From an uncultured Pelagibacteraceae bacterium (lineage in GTDB: Bacteria; Pseudomonadota; Alphaproteobacteria; Pelagibacterales; Pelagibacteraceae): a DNA stretch of 64,000 nt. Shown one piece after another: positions 34,314-44,102 of the stretch. Numbering within the stretch: the first letter of the stretch is position 1; every line of letters begins with the position of its first letter. Where the stretch lies: positions 50,682 through 114,681 of the forward strand of contig CACLBB010000001.1 of assembly GCA_902605035.1 (NCBI GenBank). Direction: 5' to 3'. A program made the translations under genes and the position numbers. The notes below the pieces were generated by a model. That model was not told the DNA's origin. It saw only the letters and a program-made list of their open reading frames with translations, and did no database searches.

Positions 34314-35371
34314 TTTATTATTTCTTGCTTTTTTATTCTAAGTCCAAAACCTTCCAATCCTATTATTTTCTTTTTTTTTCTCGTTACTAATATCATATTT
34401 TTAACTTTTAAGTCTTTAATAATTTGCGCACCAATACCGTAATATCTTAAAATTACTTTTTCTTTTTCGTTCCTATCAATTTTTTCGTTATTAATGATAA
34501 TCAATACAAAGTTACTAAATTTTGAGAGGTATTTTAAAGATTTTTTTATCGCTGAATTAGCAAATAATTGTTTGGAGTTTTTGATATTAACTGAAATTAC
34601 TCTAACTCTCACTGATTTAGATTTAGTAAAATTACCTTTTTTAATTACAAAATTTTTTAATAAATTTAATTTATTTTCATAAATCATATATTCAAAATTT
34701 AATCTTTTGTTGTACAGAAAATTTTTTACTGACAACTTGTTTATTAATTTTTCGTTTCTAAGTCTATAAGCTATTAAATCTTCAATAGAAGCTATTTTAA
34801 TATTATGTTTATTAGAAAATTTTTGGAGATCTTTTAATCTGGCCATTCTTCCATCTTCGTTCATTACTTCACAAATTACAGCGCTAGGATTAAGTTTTGA
34901 TAATTTTGATATATCTACTGATGCCTCTGTATGTCCTGCTCTTTCTAATACGCCTCCTGGTCTGGCTACTAGAGGAAATACATGTCCAGGTGAAACTATA
35001 TCGTTTTTGTTTGATCTCGGGTTTATTGCAACTTTAACTGTTCTGGCTCTGTCGTATGCAGATATACCTGTAGAGATGCCTTTTTTTGCTTCAATCGAAA
35101 TTGTAAATGCAGTCTGCATTCGTGACTTATTTGTGCGTGACATTAAGGGTAATCTTAATCTATCTATCTGATTTTTTGATAATGCTAAACAAATAAGGCC
35201 TCTACCATGTTTAGCCATAAAATTTATATTTTTAGATTTGCACTTTGACCCTGGTATTATTAAGTCACCTTCATTTTCTCTATCACGATCATCTACTAAA
35301 ATAAACATCTTGCCTTTTTTAGCATCGTTTATAATCTTTTTAATCGGTGAAAATTTTTTGTTACTAATCAT
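34310..35371 (-). CDS. ribB: 3,4-Dihydroxy-2-butanone 4-phosphate synthase with degenerate GTP cyclohydrolase II domain
   Basis: A 353-residue two-part protein. Residues 1-205 form an intact RibB: FILVDDRDRENEGDLI binds metal and substrate, and HGRGLICLAL, GISAYDRARTV and RAGHTEASVDI follow. Residues 206-353 align with RibA in outline but lack the three zinc cysteines and the GHxLTGD motif, and end in GIGAQIIKDLKVKNMILVT, which keeps only the RibA C-terminal 'GIGAQIL.DLG' element. So it makes the four-carbon unit but should not open GTP. The pattern is common in alphaproteobacteria, with another RibA elsewhere. Confidence 0.9.
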   Translation of the reverse strand: MISNKKFSPIKKIINDAKKGKMFILVDDRDRENEGDLIIPGSKCKSKNINFMAKHGRGLICLALSKNQIDRLRLPLMSRTNKSRMQTAFTISIEAKKGISTGISAYDRARTVKVAINPRSNKNDIVSPGHVFPLVARPGGVLERAGHTEASVDISKLSKLNPSAVICEVMNEDGRMARLKDLQKFSNKHNIKIASIEDLIAYRLRNEKLINKLSVKNFLYNKRLNFEYMIYENKLNLLKNFVIKKGNFTKSKSVRVRVISVNIKNSKQLFANSAIKKSLKYLSKFSNFVLIIINNEKIDRNEKEKVILRYYGIGAQIIKDLKVKNMILVTRKKKKIIGLEGFGLRIKKQEIIK

Positions 35372-35967
35372 TGTGATATCTTAGAAATATATTTACTAAA
35401 AATATCTAATTCTACATTTACAAAATCTGAAACTTTGAGATATTTTAAATTGGTTAACTTTAAAGTATGGGGAATAATATTTATTTCAAAATATCCTTTT
35501 TCAACTTTACTAATTGTTAACGAAACACCATTAATTGCAATAGAAGCTTTTTCAATTAATGATTTATAAAGATTTTTATTTTGTAATTCACATTTAACCA
35601 CCCATGTTTTATCAATTATTTTTATTTTTTTTATCTTTGCTGTAGTATCAATATGGCCTTGGACATAGTGACCAGAAATTTTTTGGCCATGCTTCAAAGA
35701 TTTCTCAATATTTATAATCTTTCCTTTTTTGATATATTTAAAATTTGATCTTTTTATCGTTTCTTTCGACAAATAAAATAATGAAGTACTACTTTTAATT
35801 CTTATAAGTGTTAAACAAACACCATCGCAGCAAACTGACTCTCCAATGTCGACTTTTTTAAACTTAATCTTTGAAAGAACTTCTATAACTAGACTGCCTG
35901 AAACATACCTAGGATTTCTTTTAAAATCTTTAATTATGCCTTTATTGTATATTATGCCGTTAAACAT
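35368..35967 (-). CDS. ribE: Riboflavin synthase alpha chain
   Basis: A 199-residue trimeric enzyme that dismutates two lumazines to riboflavin. It shows the internal repeat of two barrels. The N-terminal [10 protein letters not shown] (usually MFTGI), SVCCDGVCLTL with the catalytic Cys, and GQKISGHYVQGHIDTTAKI in the first half are mirrored by IAINGVSLTIS in the second. It overlaps ribB by four bases and shares one base with ribD. Confidence 0.94.
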   Translation of the reverse strand: MFNGIIYNKGIIKDFKRNPRYVSGSLVIEVLSKIKFKKVDIGESVCCDGVCLTLIRIKSSTSLFYLSKETIKRSNFKYIKKGKIINIEKSLKHGQKISGHYVQGHIDTTAKIKKIKIIDKTWVVKCELQNKNLYKSLIEKASIAINGVSLTISKVEKGYFEINIIPHTLKLTNLKYLKVSDFVNVELDIFSKYISKISQ

Positions 35968-37037
35968 TATTTAATTTTTATTTTATAAAGTTTATCATTT
36001 TTTAAATTTACATTAATTAAATTATTTAATCTCAATGTTTTAAATATTTTGTTACTTATATTATTTTGACCATCTCTATTAAGATTTGAGGATGATTTGA
36101 ATAAATATAAACTATAAACAAGTTTGTTCAAAATCATAGCACTTAAAAATGATAAGCCAGATTCAATCAAAATTCTATATTTTCTTTTTTTTTTGAGAAT
36201 TTTTAAAAGTTCAATAAAATCTTCTTTTGTTTTTAAAGATTTAATCAAAATTATATCAATACCCTTATTTTTGAAAAATCTAGCTTTTCTACTATTGGAT
36301 ATACTCGTAACTATTGAGATATTTCGTTTATGAGTTCTTTTGAATAATTTAAGATCTTTTCTTAGTTTAAGTTTTAAATCGATAATAATTAAATCTGGTT
36401 TTTTATTATTTAAGCCGTCTAATCGACAATTTAACAAAGAGTTATCTTTATTGATTGACTTAGAAGTTGAAATAATAGAATCATATTGAGATCTTAGCAA
36501 ATGACCTCGTTTTCGTGATAGGCTATTTGTTATCCATTTTGATTTTTTATTGATTGAAAAAAAATCTTTTGAAAATGCAATTTTTGCATCAATATACGGT
36601 ATCTCAGATTCTCCTATATGATAGTAACTTTTATAAAAATTTTTAAAATTCTTTGACTTTTTTTGATAAACATCTATTTTTTTTAAAGCAAGAACTTTTG
36701 CAGACTTTTTAGAAGTTCTTTGATCATTATCATGATGGGAAAAAAAAACTTTTTTTATTTTCTTTTTTGATATTATCTTAGCACAAGGTGGGGTCTTTCC
36801 ATAATGTGTACAGGGTTCTAATGTTACATACAAAGCTGAATTATAAAAATTTCTTGAAAAATTTAAAGCATTCTGCTCAGCGTGTGGTCTTCCATTTATT
36901 GATGTACATCCGGAAGAAATAACTGAGCCATCCTTGACAACAACACATCCAACAGAAGGGTTTGAATTTGTTTTGCCTAAATTTATTTTAGCTATATTAA
37001 AGGCAAGGTTAAGAAAATAATTATGATTTATTTTCAT
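35967..37037 (-). CDS. ribD: Bifunctional riboflavin biosynthesis deaminase/reductase RibD
   Basis: A 356-residue enzyme that deaminates and then reduces the pyrimidine intermediate. The N-terminal cytidine-deaminase-like domain binds zinc through His52 (PHAEQNAL) and Cys76/Cys85 ([17 protein letters not shown]). The C-terminal reductase domain (about 147-356) is divergent but keeps [10 protein letters not shown] and RSQYDSII, then a Lys/Asn-rich end. It starts inside the last 17 bases of nrdR. Confidence 0.92.
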   Translation of the reverse strand: MKINHNYFLNLAFNIAKINLGKTNSNPSVGCVVVKDGSVISSGCTSINGRPHAEQNALNFSRNFYNSALYVTLEPCTHYGKTPPCAKIISKKKIKKVFFSHHDNDQRTSKKSAKVLALKKIDVYQKKSKNFKNFYKSYYHIGESEIPYIDAKIAFSKDFFSINKKSKWITNSLSRKRGHLLRSQYDSIISTSKSINKDNSLLNCRLDGLNNKKPDLIIIDLKLKLRKDLKLFKRTHKRNISIVTSISNSRKARFFKNKGIDIILIKSLKTKEDFIELLKILKKKRKYRILIESGLSFLSAMILNKLVYSLYLFKSSSNLNRDGQNNISNKIFKTLRLNNLINVNLKNDKLYKIKIK

Positions 37038-37482
37038 CTAGATTGCCGACAAATTGTTCAAAGTCTTTTGCCTCTTTAAAATTTTTATAAACTGAGGCAA
37101 AACGAACGTAGGCAACTTTATCTAGACTTGATAAACCTTCCATAATGAACTTGCCAATTGTGGGTGTTGGTATTTCACTTTCACCAAGTCCTTCTAGATT
37201 TCTTACTATTTTAGAAATAAATTTTTCAATTGTCTCAGAGTCTATTGGTCTTTTTCTTGTCGCAATTCTTATTGATTTTGAAATTTTATCTCTATCAAAA
37301 GGTTCCCTTTTGCCATTGCCTTTAATGACAGTTAATTCTTGAAATTGAACTCTTTCAAATGTTGTAAATCTCTCTTTTCTTTCACAGCCGCATAGTCTTC
37401 TTCTTCTTATAGCAGTCCCATCCTCTGTTGGCCGCGAGTCTACGACTGATGTGTCTTTTTCTCTGCAAAATGGACAAAGCAT
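37021..37482 (-). CDS. nrdR: Transcriptional repressor NrdR with altered zinc ribbon
   Basis: A 153-residue repressor of ribonucleotide reductase genes. It has an N-terminal zinc ribbon and an ATP-cone domain ([29 protein letters not shown]). The first Cys pair CPFC (3, 6) is normal. The second pair is Cys31 and Cys33 in [18 protein letters not shown]; the usual form is CxxC with two residues before RFTT, so here one residue is lost between the cysteines and two are gained after. The nucleotide reading was checked and is in frame. It leads glyA-nrdR-rib, the alphaproteobacterial order. Confidence 0.9.
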   Translation of the reverse strand: MLCPFCREKDTSVVDSRPTEDGTAIRRRRLCGCERKERFTTFERVQFQELTVIKGNGKREPFDRDKISKSIRIATRKRPIDSETIEKFISKIVRNLEGLGESEIPTPTIGKFIMEGLSSLDKVAYVRFASVYKNFKEAKDFEQFVGNLDENKS

Positions 37483-37498
37483 TGTTATTTAATAAAAT

Positions 37499-38800
37499 TT
37501 AATTACTATATATAGGGAAAGAAGAGCAAAGATCAATGACCTCTTTTTGAACTTCTTTTTCTATTTTTGAGTTATTTTCACTGTTTTGGCTTAATCCTTT
37601 TACTACTTTTGAAATTAAATCACCGATTAACTCAAATTCATCAGCTCCAAAACCTCTTGTGGTACATGCGGGAGTGCCCAAACGAATTCCTGAAGTCACC
37701 ATAGGACTTTGAGTATCAAAAGGAATACCATTTTTATTGCAAGTTATGTTTGATCTTACTAAAGATGCCTCAGCATCTTTGCCAGTAACACCAAAATCTC
37801 TTAAATCAACTAGCATCAAATGGGTATCTGTGCCCCCTGAAAATATCTTGAAACCATTTTTTGATAATCTGTTAGAAAGAATTTTTGCATTGTTAATAAC
37901 GTTTTTAGAATAATTTTTAAAATCATCGGATAAAGCTTCTTTAAAACATACGGCTTTTGCTGCAATGACATGCATTAAAGGGCCGCCCTGAAGTCCTGGG
38001 AAAATTGCGCTATTAAATTTTTTAATTAGCTCTTCTTTATTTGTAAGTATAATCCCACCTCTAGGCCCTCTCAAAACTTTATGAGTTGTCGAAGTAACTA
38101 CATCAGCGTATTCAATCGGATTTGGGTAAACACCACCAGCTACTAAACCTGAAAAATGCGCCATATCAACTAGTAAGTAAGCATTAACTTTATCACAAAT
38201 CTCTCTAAATTTTTTAAAATCTATTATTCTAGAATATGCGCTTCCACCAGCGATAATTAATTTTGGTTTATGTTCTATTGATAATTTTTCTACATTTTCA
38301 TAATCAATTAATCCTGTATCTTTTTTAACGTCATAATGAATGGCATTAAACCATTTGCCTGATTGGGCTGGTTTAGCACCATGAGTCAAATGACCACCAG
38401 AATTTAAACTCATTCCTAAAATAGTATCACCAGGCTTTATCAAAGCAAGGTATACTGCTCCATTAGCTTGAGCACCAGAATGTGGTTGGACGTTAGCATA
38501 ATTGCTATTAAATAATTTTTTGGCTCTTTCGATAGCAAGCGACTCTGATAAATCTACATGTTCGCAACCACCATAATATCTTTTTCCCGGGTAACCTTCA
38601 GCATATTTGTTTGTTAAAACAGATCCTTGAGCTTCTAGCACTGCATTTGAAACTATATTTTCTGAGGCTATTAATTCAATATGATTTTGTTGTCTTATAA
38701 ATTCATTTTTAACTGAGTCGTAAAGTTCTTTGTCGCTTTCTTTTAAACCAAGTTTAAAAAATTTATTCAAAAATTTATCTATTTTTATCGCAGTGGACAT
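37499..38800 (-). CDS. glyA: Serine hydroxymethyltransferase
   Basis: A 433-residue PLP enzyme that interconverts serine and glycine and loads tetrahydrofolate with one carbon. The PLP lysine is Lys241 in [33 protein letters not shown] at the start and [17 protein letters not shown] contact substrate and folate, and [10 protein letters not shown] binds the PLP phosphate. Full length. In SAR11 the glycine/serine balance is central to metabolism; no glycine riboswitch is seen here. It follows rpiB with one base between. Confidence 0.97.
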   Translation of the reverse strand: MSTAIKIDKFLNKFFKLGLKESDKELYDSVKNEFIRQQNHIELIASENIVSNAVLEAQGSVLTNKYAEGYPGKRYYGGCEHVDLSESLAIERAKKLFNSNYANVQPHSGAQANGAVYLALIKPGDTILGMSLNSGGHLTHGAKPAQSGKWFNAIHYDVKKDTGLIDYENVEKLSIEHKPKLIIAGGSAYSRIIDFKKFREICDKVNAYLLVDMAHFSGLVAGGVYPNPIEYADVVTSTTHKVLRGPRGGIILTNKEELIKKFNSAIFPGLQGGPLMHVIAAKAVCFKEALSDDFKNYSKNVINNAKILSNRLSKNGFKIFSGGTDTHLMLVDLRDFGVTGKDAEASLVRSNITCNKNGIPFDTQSPMVTSGIRLGTPACTTRGFGADEFELIGDLISKVVKGLSQNSENNSKIEKEVQKEVIDLCSSFPIYSN

Positions 38801-38801
38801 A

Positions 38802-39239
38802 TTATATTTTGTTTATTCTCCTTAAATGTCTTCCAGCCTCAAATTTAGTTTTTAAAAAAACATTAATTAACTTTAATGCTTCAATTTTTTTAGTAAATCT
38901 AGCTCCTAAACAAATTATATTAGCATTATTATGTTCTCTAGACAATCTTGTAGATTTAATATTGTAGCAGACAGCTGCCCTAATACCTTTTATTTTATTT
39001 GCGCTTATTGACATACCTGTTCCAGAACCACAAATTAGTATCCCCATATCACTCTTCTTTGTTTTTACTCGCTTAGATACTTTTTGAGCAAATATAGGAT
39101 AGTCGACAGAATCACCATTTGAGGGCCCTAAATCTATAATAGAAATATTTTTACTGATTAAATAATCTTTAATTATTTCTTTCAAATAAAATCCAGCATG
39201 ATCTGAAGCTATACAAATTTTTTTTGATAAGATTTTCAA
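38802..39239 (-). CDS. rpiB: Ribose-5-phosphate isomerase B
   Basis: A 145-residue isomerase of the pentose phosphate pathway. Cys70 in [15 protein letters not shown] is the catalytic base and His103 in [15 protein letters not shown] is the ring-opening residue; SDHAGFYLK near the start binds phosphate. It is one base from glyA and one base from the upstream hydroxylase-like gene. rpiB-glyA is a common alphaproteobacterial pair. Confidence 0.93.
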   Translation of the reverse strand: MKILSKKICIASDHAGFYLKEIIKDYLISKNISIIDLGPSNGDSVDYPIFAQKVSKRVKTKKSDMGILICGSGTGMSISANKIKGIRAAVCYNIKSTRLSREHNNANIICLGARFTKKIEALKLINVFLKTKFEAGRHLRRINKI

Positions 39240-39240
39240 T

Positions 39241-39837
39241 CTAATTAAAAGGATTTTCTAAAACACAAGCAACCAAATGAATTCGAGATTGTTCTCCTCC
39301 ATTAAAAAAATTGTGATATTTAGTATTATTTGTAATTGTTACATGACCATTCGCTGGTAGATGTTTTGCAACGTTTTCTATTACCATAGAGCACCCTAAA
39401 TTTGTTATTATTGGAATATGCAATCTTGGTTCAGGATCTTTGTGCCAACTAAGTGTTGATCTTGGTTCTTTTAATAGTAATCTCACTCTTCCTAACTTAA
39501 ATCTTTTTTTTAAGGTATTATAAACTTCTTTAAAATATGTATTTTCAAATTCAGGGATTAGTTTAGTGTATTTAGACTCATCTATTGGAATATCTCTAAC
39601 GACTTCTTTCCCTTTTTCGTCAGGAATAGTCCAATAAATACCTCTTACGTTATGACCTTTAACAGATTGATCATCATTAGGGATTTGATTTAATGGTATT
39701 GCACCAAAATTTGTTATTTTTCCAGGTGAAAAAAAAGATTTTTTTTTTAATACACTTTCTAAATCATCTCTAAGACGTTTTATATCAAATTTGAGATTAG
39801 GAACTTGATAAAAATCTGAATAATTCAACTGATCCAT
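39241..39837 (-). CDS. Aspartyl/asparaginyl beta-hydroxylase-like Fe(II)/2-oxoglutarate dioxygenase
   Basis: A 198-residue double-stranded beta-helix protein. The iron triad is His132 and Asp134 in LSWHKDPEPRLHIPI and His175 in KYHNFFN; Arg185 in SRIHLV should hold 2-oxoglutarate. The layout is that of the Asp/Asn beta-hydroxylase family, whose bacterial members hydroxylate proteins or small amino-acid-like molecules. It is the first gene of the rpiB-glyA-nrdR-rib operon. Its substrate is unknown. Confidence 0.75.
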   Translation of the reverse strand: MDQLNYSDFYQVPNLKFDIKRLRDDLESVLKKKSFFSPGKITNFGAIPLNQIPNDDQSVKGHNVRGIYWTIPDEKGKEVVRDIPIDESKYTKLIPEFENTYFKEVYNTLKKRFKLGRVRLLLKEPRSTLSWHKDPEPRLHIPIITNLGCSMVIENVAKHLPANGHVTITNNTKYHNFFNGGEQSRIHLVACVLENPFN

Positions 39838-39924
39838 AATTGTTTATTTAAATTACTTTCTGATTCATTATAATATAATATTTGTCGCATCAAACAAAAT
39901 TTTATAACTTATATACTTATATTA

Positions 39925-40911
39925 ATGAAGATATTAGGCAAATACCCAAACATTAGATTGCGAAGAATTCGCAATTCAGATTGGATGAGGAGATTAACTT
40001 CTGAAAATAGTCTTAACGTAAATGACCTTATACTTCCTATTTTTGTTAGAGAAGGAAAAAATAAAATAGAGCCAATTAAATCAATGCCAGGAGTTTTTCG
40101 ATACTCTATAGATAAAATAAATATAATATTGAATAAAGTTAAAAAGTATAAAATTCCCATGGTAGCAATTTTTCCATACACACCTAATAATAAAAAGGAT
40201 AAATTTGGAACAGAGTCCCTAAATGAAAACAATCTAGTTTGTAAATCGATAAGATATATAAAAAAAAGATATCCTAAAATAGGTGTTATGACTGATGTTG
40301 CTTTAGATCCTTATACAACGCATGGACATGACGGAATTTTAAATAATAACAAGATAGACAACGACAAAACAATTAATGTATTAGTAAAGCAAGCTTTACT
40401 TCAAGCTAAGATGGGCTCTGATGTTATTGCGCCTTCTGATATGATGGATGGTAGAATAGGAGTAATAAGAAAAACTTTGGATAAAAATGGATTGAAAGAC
40501 ATTTGTATATTATCTTATGCAGTAAAATACGCATCTAATTTTTATGGGCCCTTTAGAGATGCGGTCGGTTCAAAAAAAAAATTAAAATTTGACAAAAAAA
40601 CTTATCAAATGAATTACAGAAATTCAAACGAAGCATTTAGAGAAATAGGTTTAGATATCAAAGAGGGTGCAGACATAGTTATGGTTAAACCTGGACTTCC
40701 TTATTTAGATATAATTAAAAATATTAAAGAAAATTTTAGAATTCCTGTTTTTGCTTATCAAGTCTCTGGAGAATATAGTCTGATAAAGATAGGTATAAAA
40801 ATGGGATATATAAATGAAGATTCAATACTTGAAAGTTTAATCTCTTTTAAGAGAGCAGGAGCCTCAGCAATTATTACTTATTTTGCATTAGATATAGCAA
40901 AAAAAATATAA
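39925..40911 (+). CDS. hemB: Delta-aminolevulinic acid dehydratase (porphobilinogen synthase)
   Basis: A 328-residue enzyme that joins two 5-aminolevulinates into porphobilinogen for heme. The two Schiff-base lysines are Lys201 (SYAVKYASNFYGPFRDA) and Lys255 (MVKPGLPYLD). The metal site reads Asp128-Pro-Tyr-Thr-Thr-His-Gly-His135, without cysteines, so it belongs to the magnesium-dependent class and not the zinc class. It is divergent from the hydroxylase gene across an 87-base AT-rich gap and convergent with recO, five bases away. Confidence 0.96.
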   Translation: MKILGKYPNIRLRRIRNSDWMRRLTSENSLNVNDLILPIFVREGKNKIEPIKSMPGVFRYSIDKINIILNKVKKYKIPMVAIFPYTPNNKKDKFGTESLNENNLVCKSIRYIKKRYPKIGVMTDVALDPYTTHGHDGILNNNKIDNDKTINVLVKQALLQAKMGSDVIAPSDMMDGRIGVIRKTLDKNGLKDICILSYAVKYASNFYGPFRDAVGSKKKLKFDKKTYQMNYRNSNEAFREIGLDIKEGADIVMVKPGLPYLDIIKNIKENFRIPVFAYQVSGEYSLIKIGIKMGYINEDSILESLISFKRAGASAIITYFALDIAKKI

Positions 40912-40915
40912 ATTT

Positions 40916-41596
40916 TTAATTATAATAATTTTCAAGAATTATTCTTGATTTAGGTAGTGTTATATTATTGGGTATAAAAAATTTATTTAACATAATGTTT
41001 CTAGTGAAAAATAATGATTTTTTTATTAATTCATTTGTAATTTTATTAGGTATCTTTTCATTAATCAAATATATTGGCACGTCGTAAGTATAACCATCTA
41101 TTATAATTTTTTTGCTTTCAGAAGGCACATTTTGATTGATAGCATAACTGTTAAGATTTGAATCATAACCTAATTCTTTAATTAAATTAATCTCTAAATA
41201 AATATAAGGAATTATCCAATTATCTAATTTTAATATATTAATAAATTTTTCAAAAGATTTATATATACTAACATTAGGCTGAAATTCAGGTAAAAGAGAA
41301 TTTAATAGAGAGCATAAAGATGTTAATGCAGTTGTTTTATATTTGTCGTCAAAATAATTTGGTGAAACTGCTTCTATTAATTCAGTTTTAAAATAACCTA
41401 TTTGACTATTGTTTTTTGAACTATTTATTATATGTAGTTTATTTGATATTTGTAAATAATTTCTAATTTTACGTGAAGTGCCTCCGTAAACTATACCAGG
41501 AACCCTTCCTTTATTTAAAGTAAAAACGTTTATAATATTTGCATTCTCTCTAAATTTTCTTTTTGAGAGAAGGTAGCATTCATCTTCCCAATTCAT
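40916..41596 (-). CDS. recO: DNA repair protein RecO
   Basis: A 226-residue protein that loads RecA in the RecFOR pathway. The N-terminal OB fold is seen in DECYLLSKRKFRENANIINVFTLNKGRVPGIVYGGTSRK, followed by a helical part. The zinc cysteines of some RecO proteins are missing. It is at the end of the operon rsh-pyrE-pdxJ-acpS-lepB-rnc and overlaps rnc by four bases. The era gene usually found between rnc and recO is absent. Confidence 0.85.
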   Translation of the reverse strand: MNWEDECYLLSKRKFRENANIINVFTLNKGRVPGIVYGGTSRKIRNYLQISNKLHIINSSKNNSQIGYFKTELIEAVSPNYFDDKYKTTALTSLCSLLNSLLPEFQPNVSIYKSFEKFINILKLDNWIIPYIYLEINLIKELGYDSNLNSYAINQNVPSESKKIIIDGYTYDVPIYLINEKIPNKITNELIKKSLFFTRNIMLNKFFIPNNITLPKSRIILENYYN

Positions 41597-42261
41597 ATAA
41601 TTTTTAGAGATCTCAACAACTTTTTAGCTGCATCTTGTTGAGCTTTTTTTTTTGATGATCCTATACCCATAAATTTTTTTGAATTAGGTATTTGGACATC
41701 TGCTTTAAAGATTGGACTATGGTGTGGTCCAGTTTTTTTATAAAAATAGTATTGTGGGAGTTGTTTAAATATTTTCAAGCTATGTTCTTGCAATAAAGTC
41801 TTTGAATCTATCAATGGAGTTTTAGAATTTTTCAAGTATTTATTCCAAAAACGAAAAATAAAAGTTTCAACAGATTTCAAATTGCTATCTAAAAAAATAC
41901 CTCCAATTATTGCTTCTAAACAATCTCCCATAATTTTATCCTCTGATCTAATTAATTTGTTATGGGATGGACCTAAAAACATAAACTTTTTTAAATTAAT
42001 TTTTTTACCAATTTCAGAGCAAGTTTTTTTGTTAACAAGATTAGCAAATTTTTTATCAATAATTCCCTCTTTTTCCTCTGGAAATAATTCTAATAATTTC
42101 TTTGATATTATTAAACCTAACACCCTATCACCTAAAAATTCCAGTTTTTCGTTATTCAAATCATTATCAAAACTTTTGTGGATTAAAGATTTTTTTAATA
42201 AATTTTGGTTTTTAAAATTATAATGTAGAATTTTTTCTAAATTTTTTAAACTTTCTGTCAT
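41593..42261 (-). CDS. rnc: Ribonuclease III
   Basis: A 222-residue dsRNA endonuclease for rRNA and mRNA processing. The signature NEKLEFLGDRVLGLIIS (about residues 37-53) carries the metal-binding Glu and Asp, and DCLEAIIGGIFLDS the second acidic pair. The double-stranded RNA-binding domain is the C-terminal 65 residues, ending GIGSSKKKAQQDAAKKLLRSL. It overlaps lepB and recO by four bases each. Confidence 0.95.
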   Translation of the reverse strand: MTESLKNLEKILHYNFKNQNLLKKSLIHKSFDNDLNNEKLEFLGDRVLGLIISKKLLELFPEEKEGIIDKKFANLVNKKTCSEIGKKINLKKFMFLGPSHNKLIRSEDKIMGDCLEAIIGGIFLDSNLKSVETFIFRFWNKYLKNSKTPLIDSKTLLQEHSLKIFKQLPQYYFYKKTGPHHSPIFKADVQIPNSKKFMGIGSSKKKAQQDAAKKLLRSLKII

Positions 42262-43001
42262 TTTACGCTTTTAAATAGTCTTTCGATTCTAAAGGAATTA
42301 CCTAAATTCCAAAATTTTAACAAACTGCTTTTTTTGGTGTCATTAGAGAAAAAAATAATTTTTGCTTCACCTACTAAATTTAAAAAATTAACATAACCTA
42401 CATTATCTAAATATCTGCTATCACTTGAACAATCTCTATTGTCACCTAATAAAAAAAAATGATTGTCTGGTACTTTGAATATTTTTGTATTTTGTAATGT
42501 GCCAGCTTTGTTATAGACAGCTATATATTTTCTGCCATTTGGCAGTTGTTCTTCATAGGTTTCAACTTCAAATGCAGACTTACCGCATCTTACATCTTTG
42601 ATGGTATTGATTTTAGTTCTATTAATTTTCTTTTTATTTATGTAGATAGTTCCATTGATAAACTGAATCTCATCTCCAGGTAAACCTATAAGTCTTTTTA
42701 TATAATCTGTTCTATTGTCTACAGGGGTTTTAAACACTACCAGGTCTCCTTGTTTGGGCTTTTTATATAAGAGTCTATTATTAGTTATATTGGGACTAAA
42801 TGGAAATGAATGTTTGCTATAACCATAAACATATTTTGAAACAAAAATTCTGTCTCCAATTAATAATGTAGGCTCCATAGATGAAGATGGTATATAAAAT
42901 GGCTGGAAAAAGAGGGATCTTATACCAATTGCAATTATTAATGCTATCAATATTGTTTTAAGATTATCTATAATTGAATTTATCAACTTTTTTTTATTCA
43001 T
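42258..43001 (-). CDS. lepB: Signal peptidase I
   Basis: A 247-residue inner-membrane protease with one N-terminal helix (residues about 14-30). The Ser-Lys dyad is Ser41 in PSSSMEPTL and Lys102 in DYIKRLIGLPGD; box E is FFLLGDNRDCSSDSRY near 190. It removes signal peptides of exported proteins. It lies between acpS and rnc with four-base overlaps. Confidence 0.96.
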   Translation of the reverse strand: MNKKKLINSIIDNLKTILIALIIAIGIRSLFFQPFYIPSSSMEPTLLIGDRIFVSKYVYGYSKHSFPFSPNITNNRLLYKKPKQGDLVVFKTPVDNRTDYIKRLIGLPGDEIQFINGTIYINKKKINRTKINTIKDVRCGKSAFEVETYEEQLPNGRKYIAVYNKAGTLQNTKIFKVPDNHFFLLGDNRDCSSDSRYLDNVGYVNFLNLVGEAKIIFFSNDTKKSSLLKFWNLGNSFRIERLFKSVK

Positions 43002-43381
43002 ATTGAAATTACCACTGTTGCTACTGCAAATGGTTTGTCATCTGAAAGAGATAAAAAAATATTAAATTTTTTATTGCGAAGTATCTTTTTGACTATTGAT
43101 TTAGTATTACCTAATAATTTTATATTTGGTTTACCTGACTTAATATTATATACTATGATTTCATTAAAATTAATTCCTTTCGCAATTCCTGTTCCAATAG
43201 CCTTAGAAAAAGCTTCCTTAGCAGCAAATCTTTTAGCATAGCAGTTGGCTAGATTTTTTTGTTTGGAACATCTCTTGATTTCATTCTCGTTGAAAAGTCT
43301 CTTTATAAAGTTCTTATTTTTAATAGATTTTTTAACTCTATTTATGTTAGCTATGTCTGTACCAATTCCAAATATCTTCAT
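42998..43381 (-). CDS. acpS: Holo-[acyl-carrier-protein] synthase
   Basis: A 127-residue enzyme that moves phosphopantetheine from CoA to ACP. FGIGTDIANINRV carries the metal Asp and FAAKEAFSKAIGTG the catalytic Glu and Lys. The start at 43381 is chosen because it gives the family N-terminus MKIFGIGTD and lies one base after the pdxJ stop; a longer frame reaching 43441 only reads through the end of pdxJ. It overlaps lepB by four bases. Confidence 0.93.
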   Translation of the reverse strand: MKIFGIGTDIANINRVKKSIKNKNFIKRLFNENEIKRCSKQKNLANCYAKRFAAKEAFSKAIGTGIAKGINFNEIIVYNIKSGKPNIKLLGNTKSIVKKILRNKKFNIFLSLSDDKPFAVATVVISI

Positions 43382-43382
43382 T

Positions 43383-44102
43383 TTAAATAATTTTCTTGAA
43401 ATTTTTAATACAATTTTTAATTCCAACAAATATTGACTCACCTATTAAAAAATGACCAATATTAAATTCTTTTATACCTTTCACTTTTGACAATATTTTT
43501 GCTGATTTATAATTTAAACCATGCCCAGCATGAACTTCTAAACCATGTTGATTTCCAAAATTTACTATTTTTTTTATTTTTTTAAGTTCTCTTTTAAAGT
43601 TTCTATTTTTATTTACTAAATTACAAAATTTACCAGTATGAATTTCAACACAATCTGCGTTTAATAATTTAGCTTTATATATATCTTTTTGATTCGGTTC
43701 GATAAATAAACTAACTCTAATTTTATTTTCTTTAAATTTCTTAATCATTTTTTTTAAAAAATTTACTTTATAATTAAGATTTAAACCTCCTTCTGTAGTA
43801 ACTTCTTTTCTTTTTTCTGGTACAATACAAATAAAAGGTGGTTTATTTTTTAAAGCAATCTTAAGCATCTCGTTTGTTGCAGCTAATTCCAAGTTAAGAG
43901 GAATTCTTAACTTAGAAATAATCTTTTTAAGATCACTATCAGTTATGTGACGTCTATCTTCTCTAAGATGTATAGTAATTGAGTCTGCGCCAAATTCCTG
44001 TGCTAACAATGCTGCCCTTAAAGGCTCAGGATATTTTTCACCTCTAGCATTTCTAACAGTAGCTACATGATCAATATTCACGCCCAATCTAATTTTGCTC
44101 AT
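43383..44102 (-). CDS. pdxJ: Pyridoxine 5'-phosphate synthase
   Basis: A 239-residue TIM-barrel enzyme that condenses amino-hydroxyacetone phosphate and deoxyxylulose phosphate. The start RLGVNIDHVATVRNARG is diagnostic. ITIHLREDRRHITD, ELAATNEM, SLFIEP and VHAGHGLNYKSA carry the remaining conserved residues. It shares one base with pyrE. Order pyrE-pdxJ-acpS-lepB as in other alphaproteobacteria. Confidence 0.95.
   Translation of the reverse strand: MSKIRLGVNIDHVATVRNARGEKYPEPLRAALLAQEFGADSITIHLREDRRHITDSDLKKIISKLRIPLNLELAATNEMLKIALKNKPPFICIVPEKRKEVTTEGGLNLNYKVNFLKKMIKKFKENKIRVSLFIEPNQKDIYKAKLLNADCVEIHTGKFCNLVNKNRNFKRELKKIKKIVNFGNQHGLEVHAGHGLNYKSAKILSKVKGIKEFNIGHFLIGESIFVGIKNCIKNFKKII

Noticed and set aside
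43382..43441. Longer N-terminus for acpS
   Set aside because: It reads through the end of pdxJ in another frame and is not part of the AcpS family; the ATG at 43381 gives the normal start.
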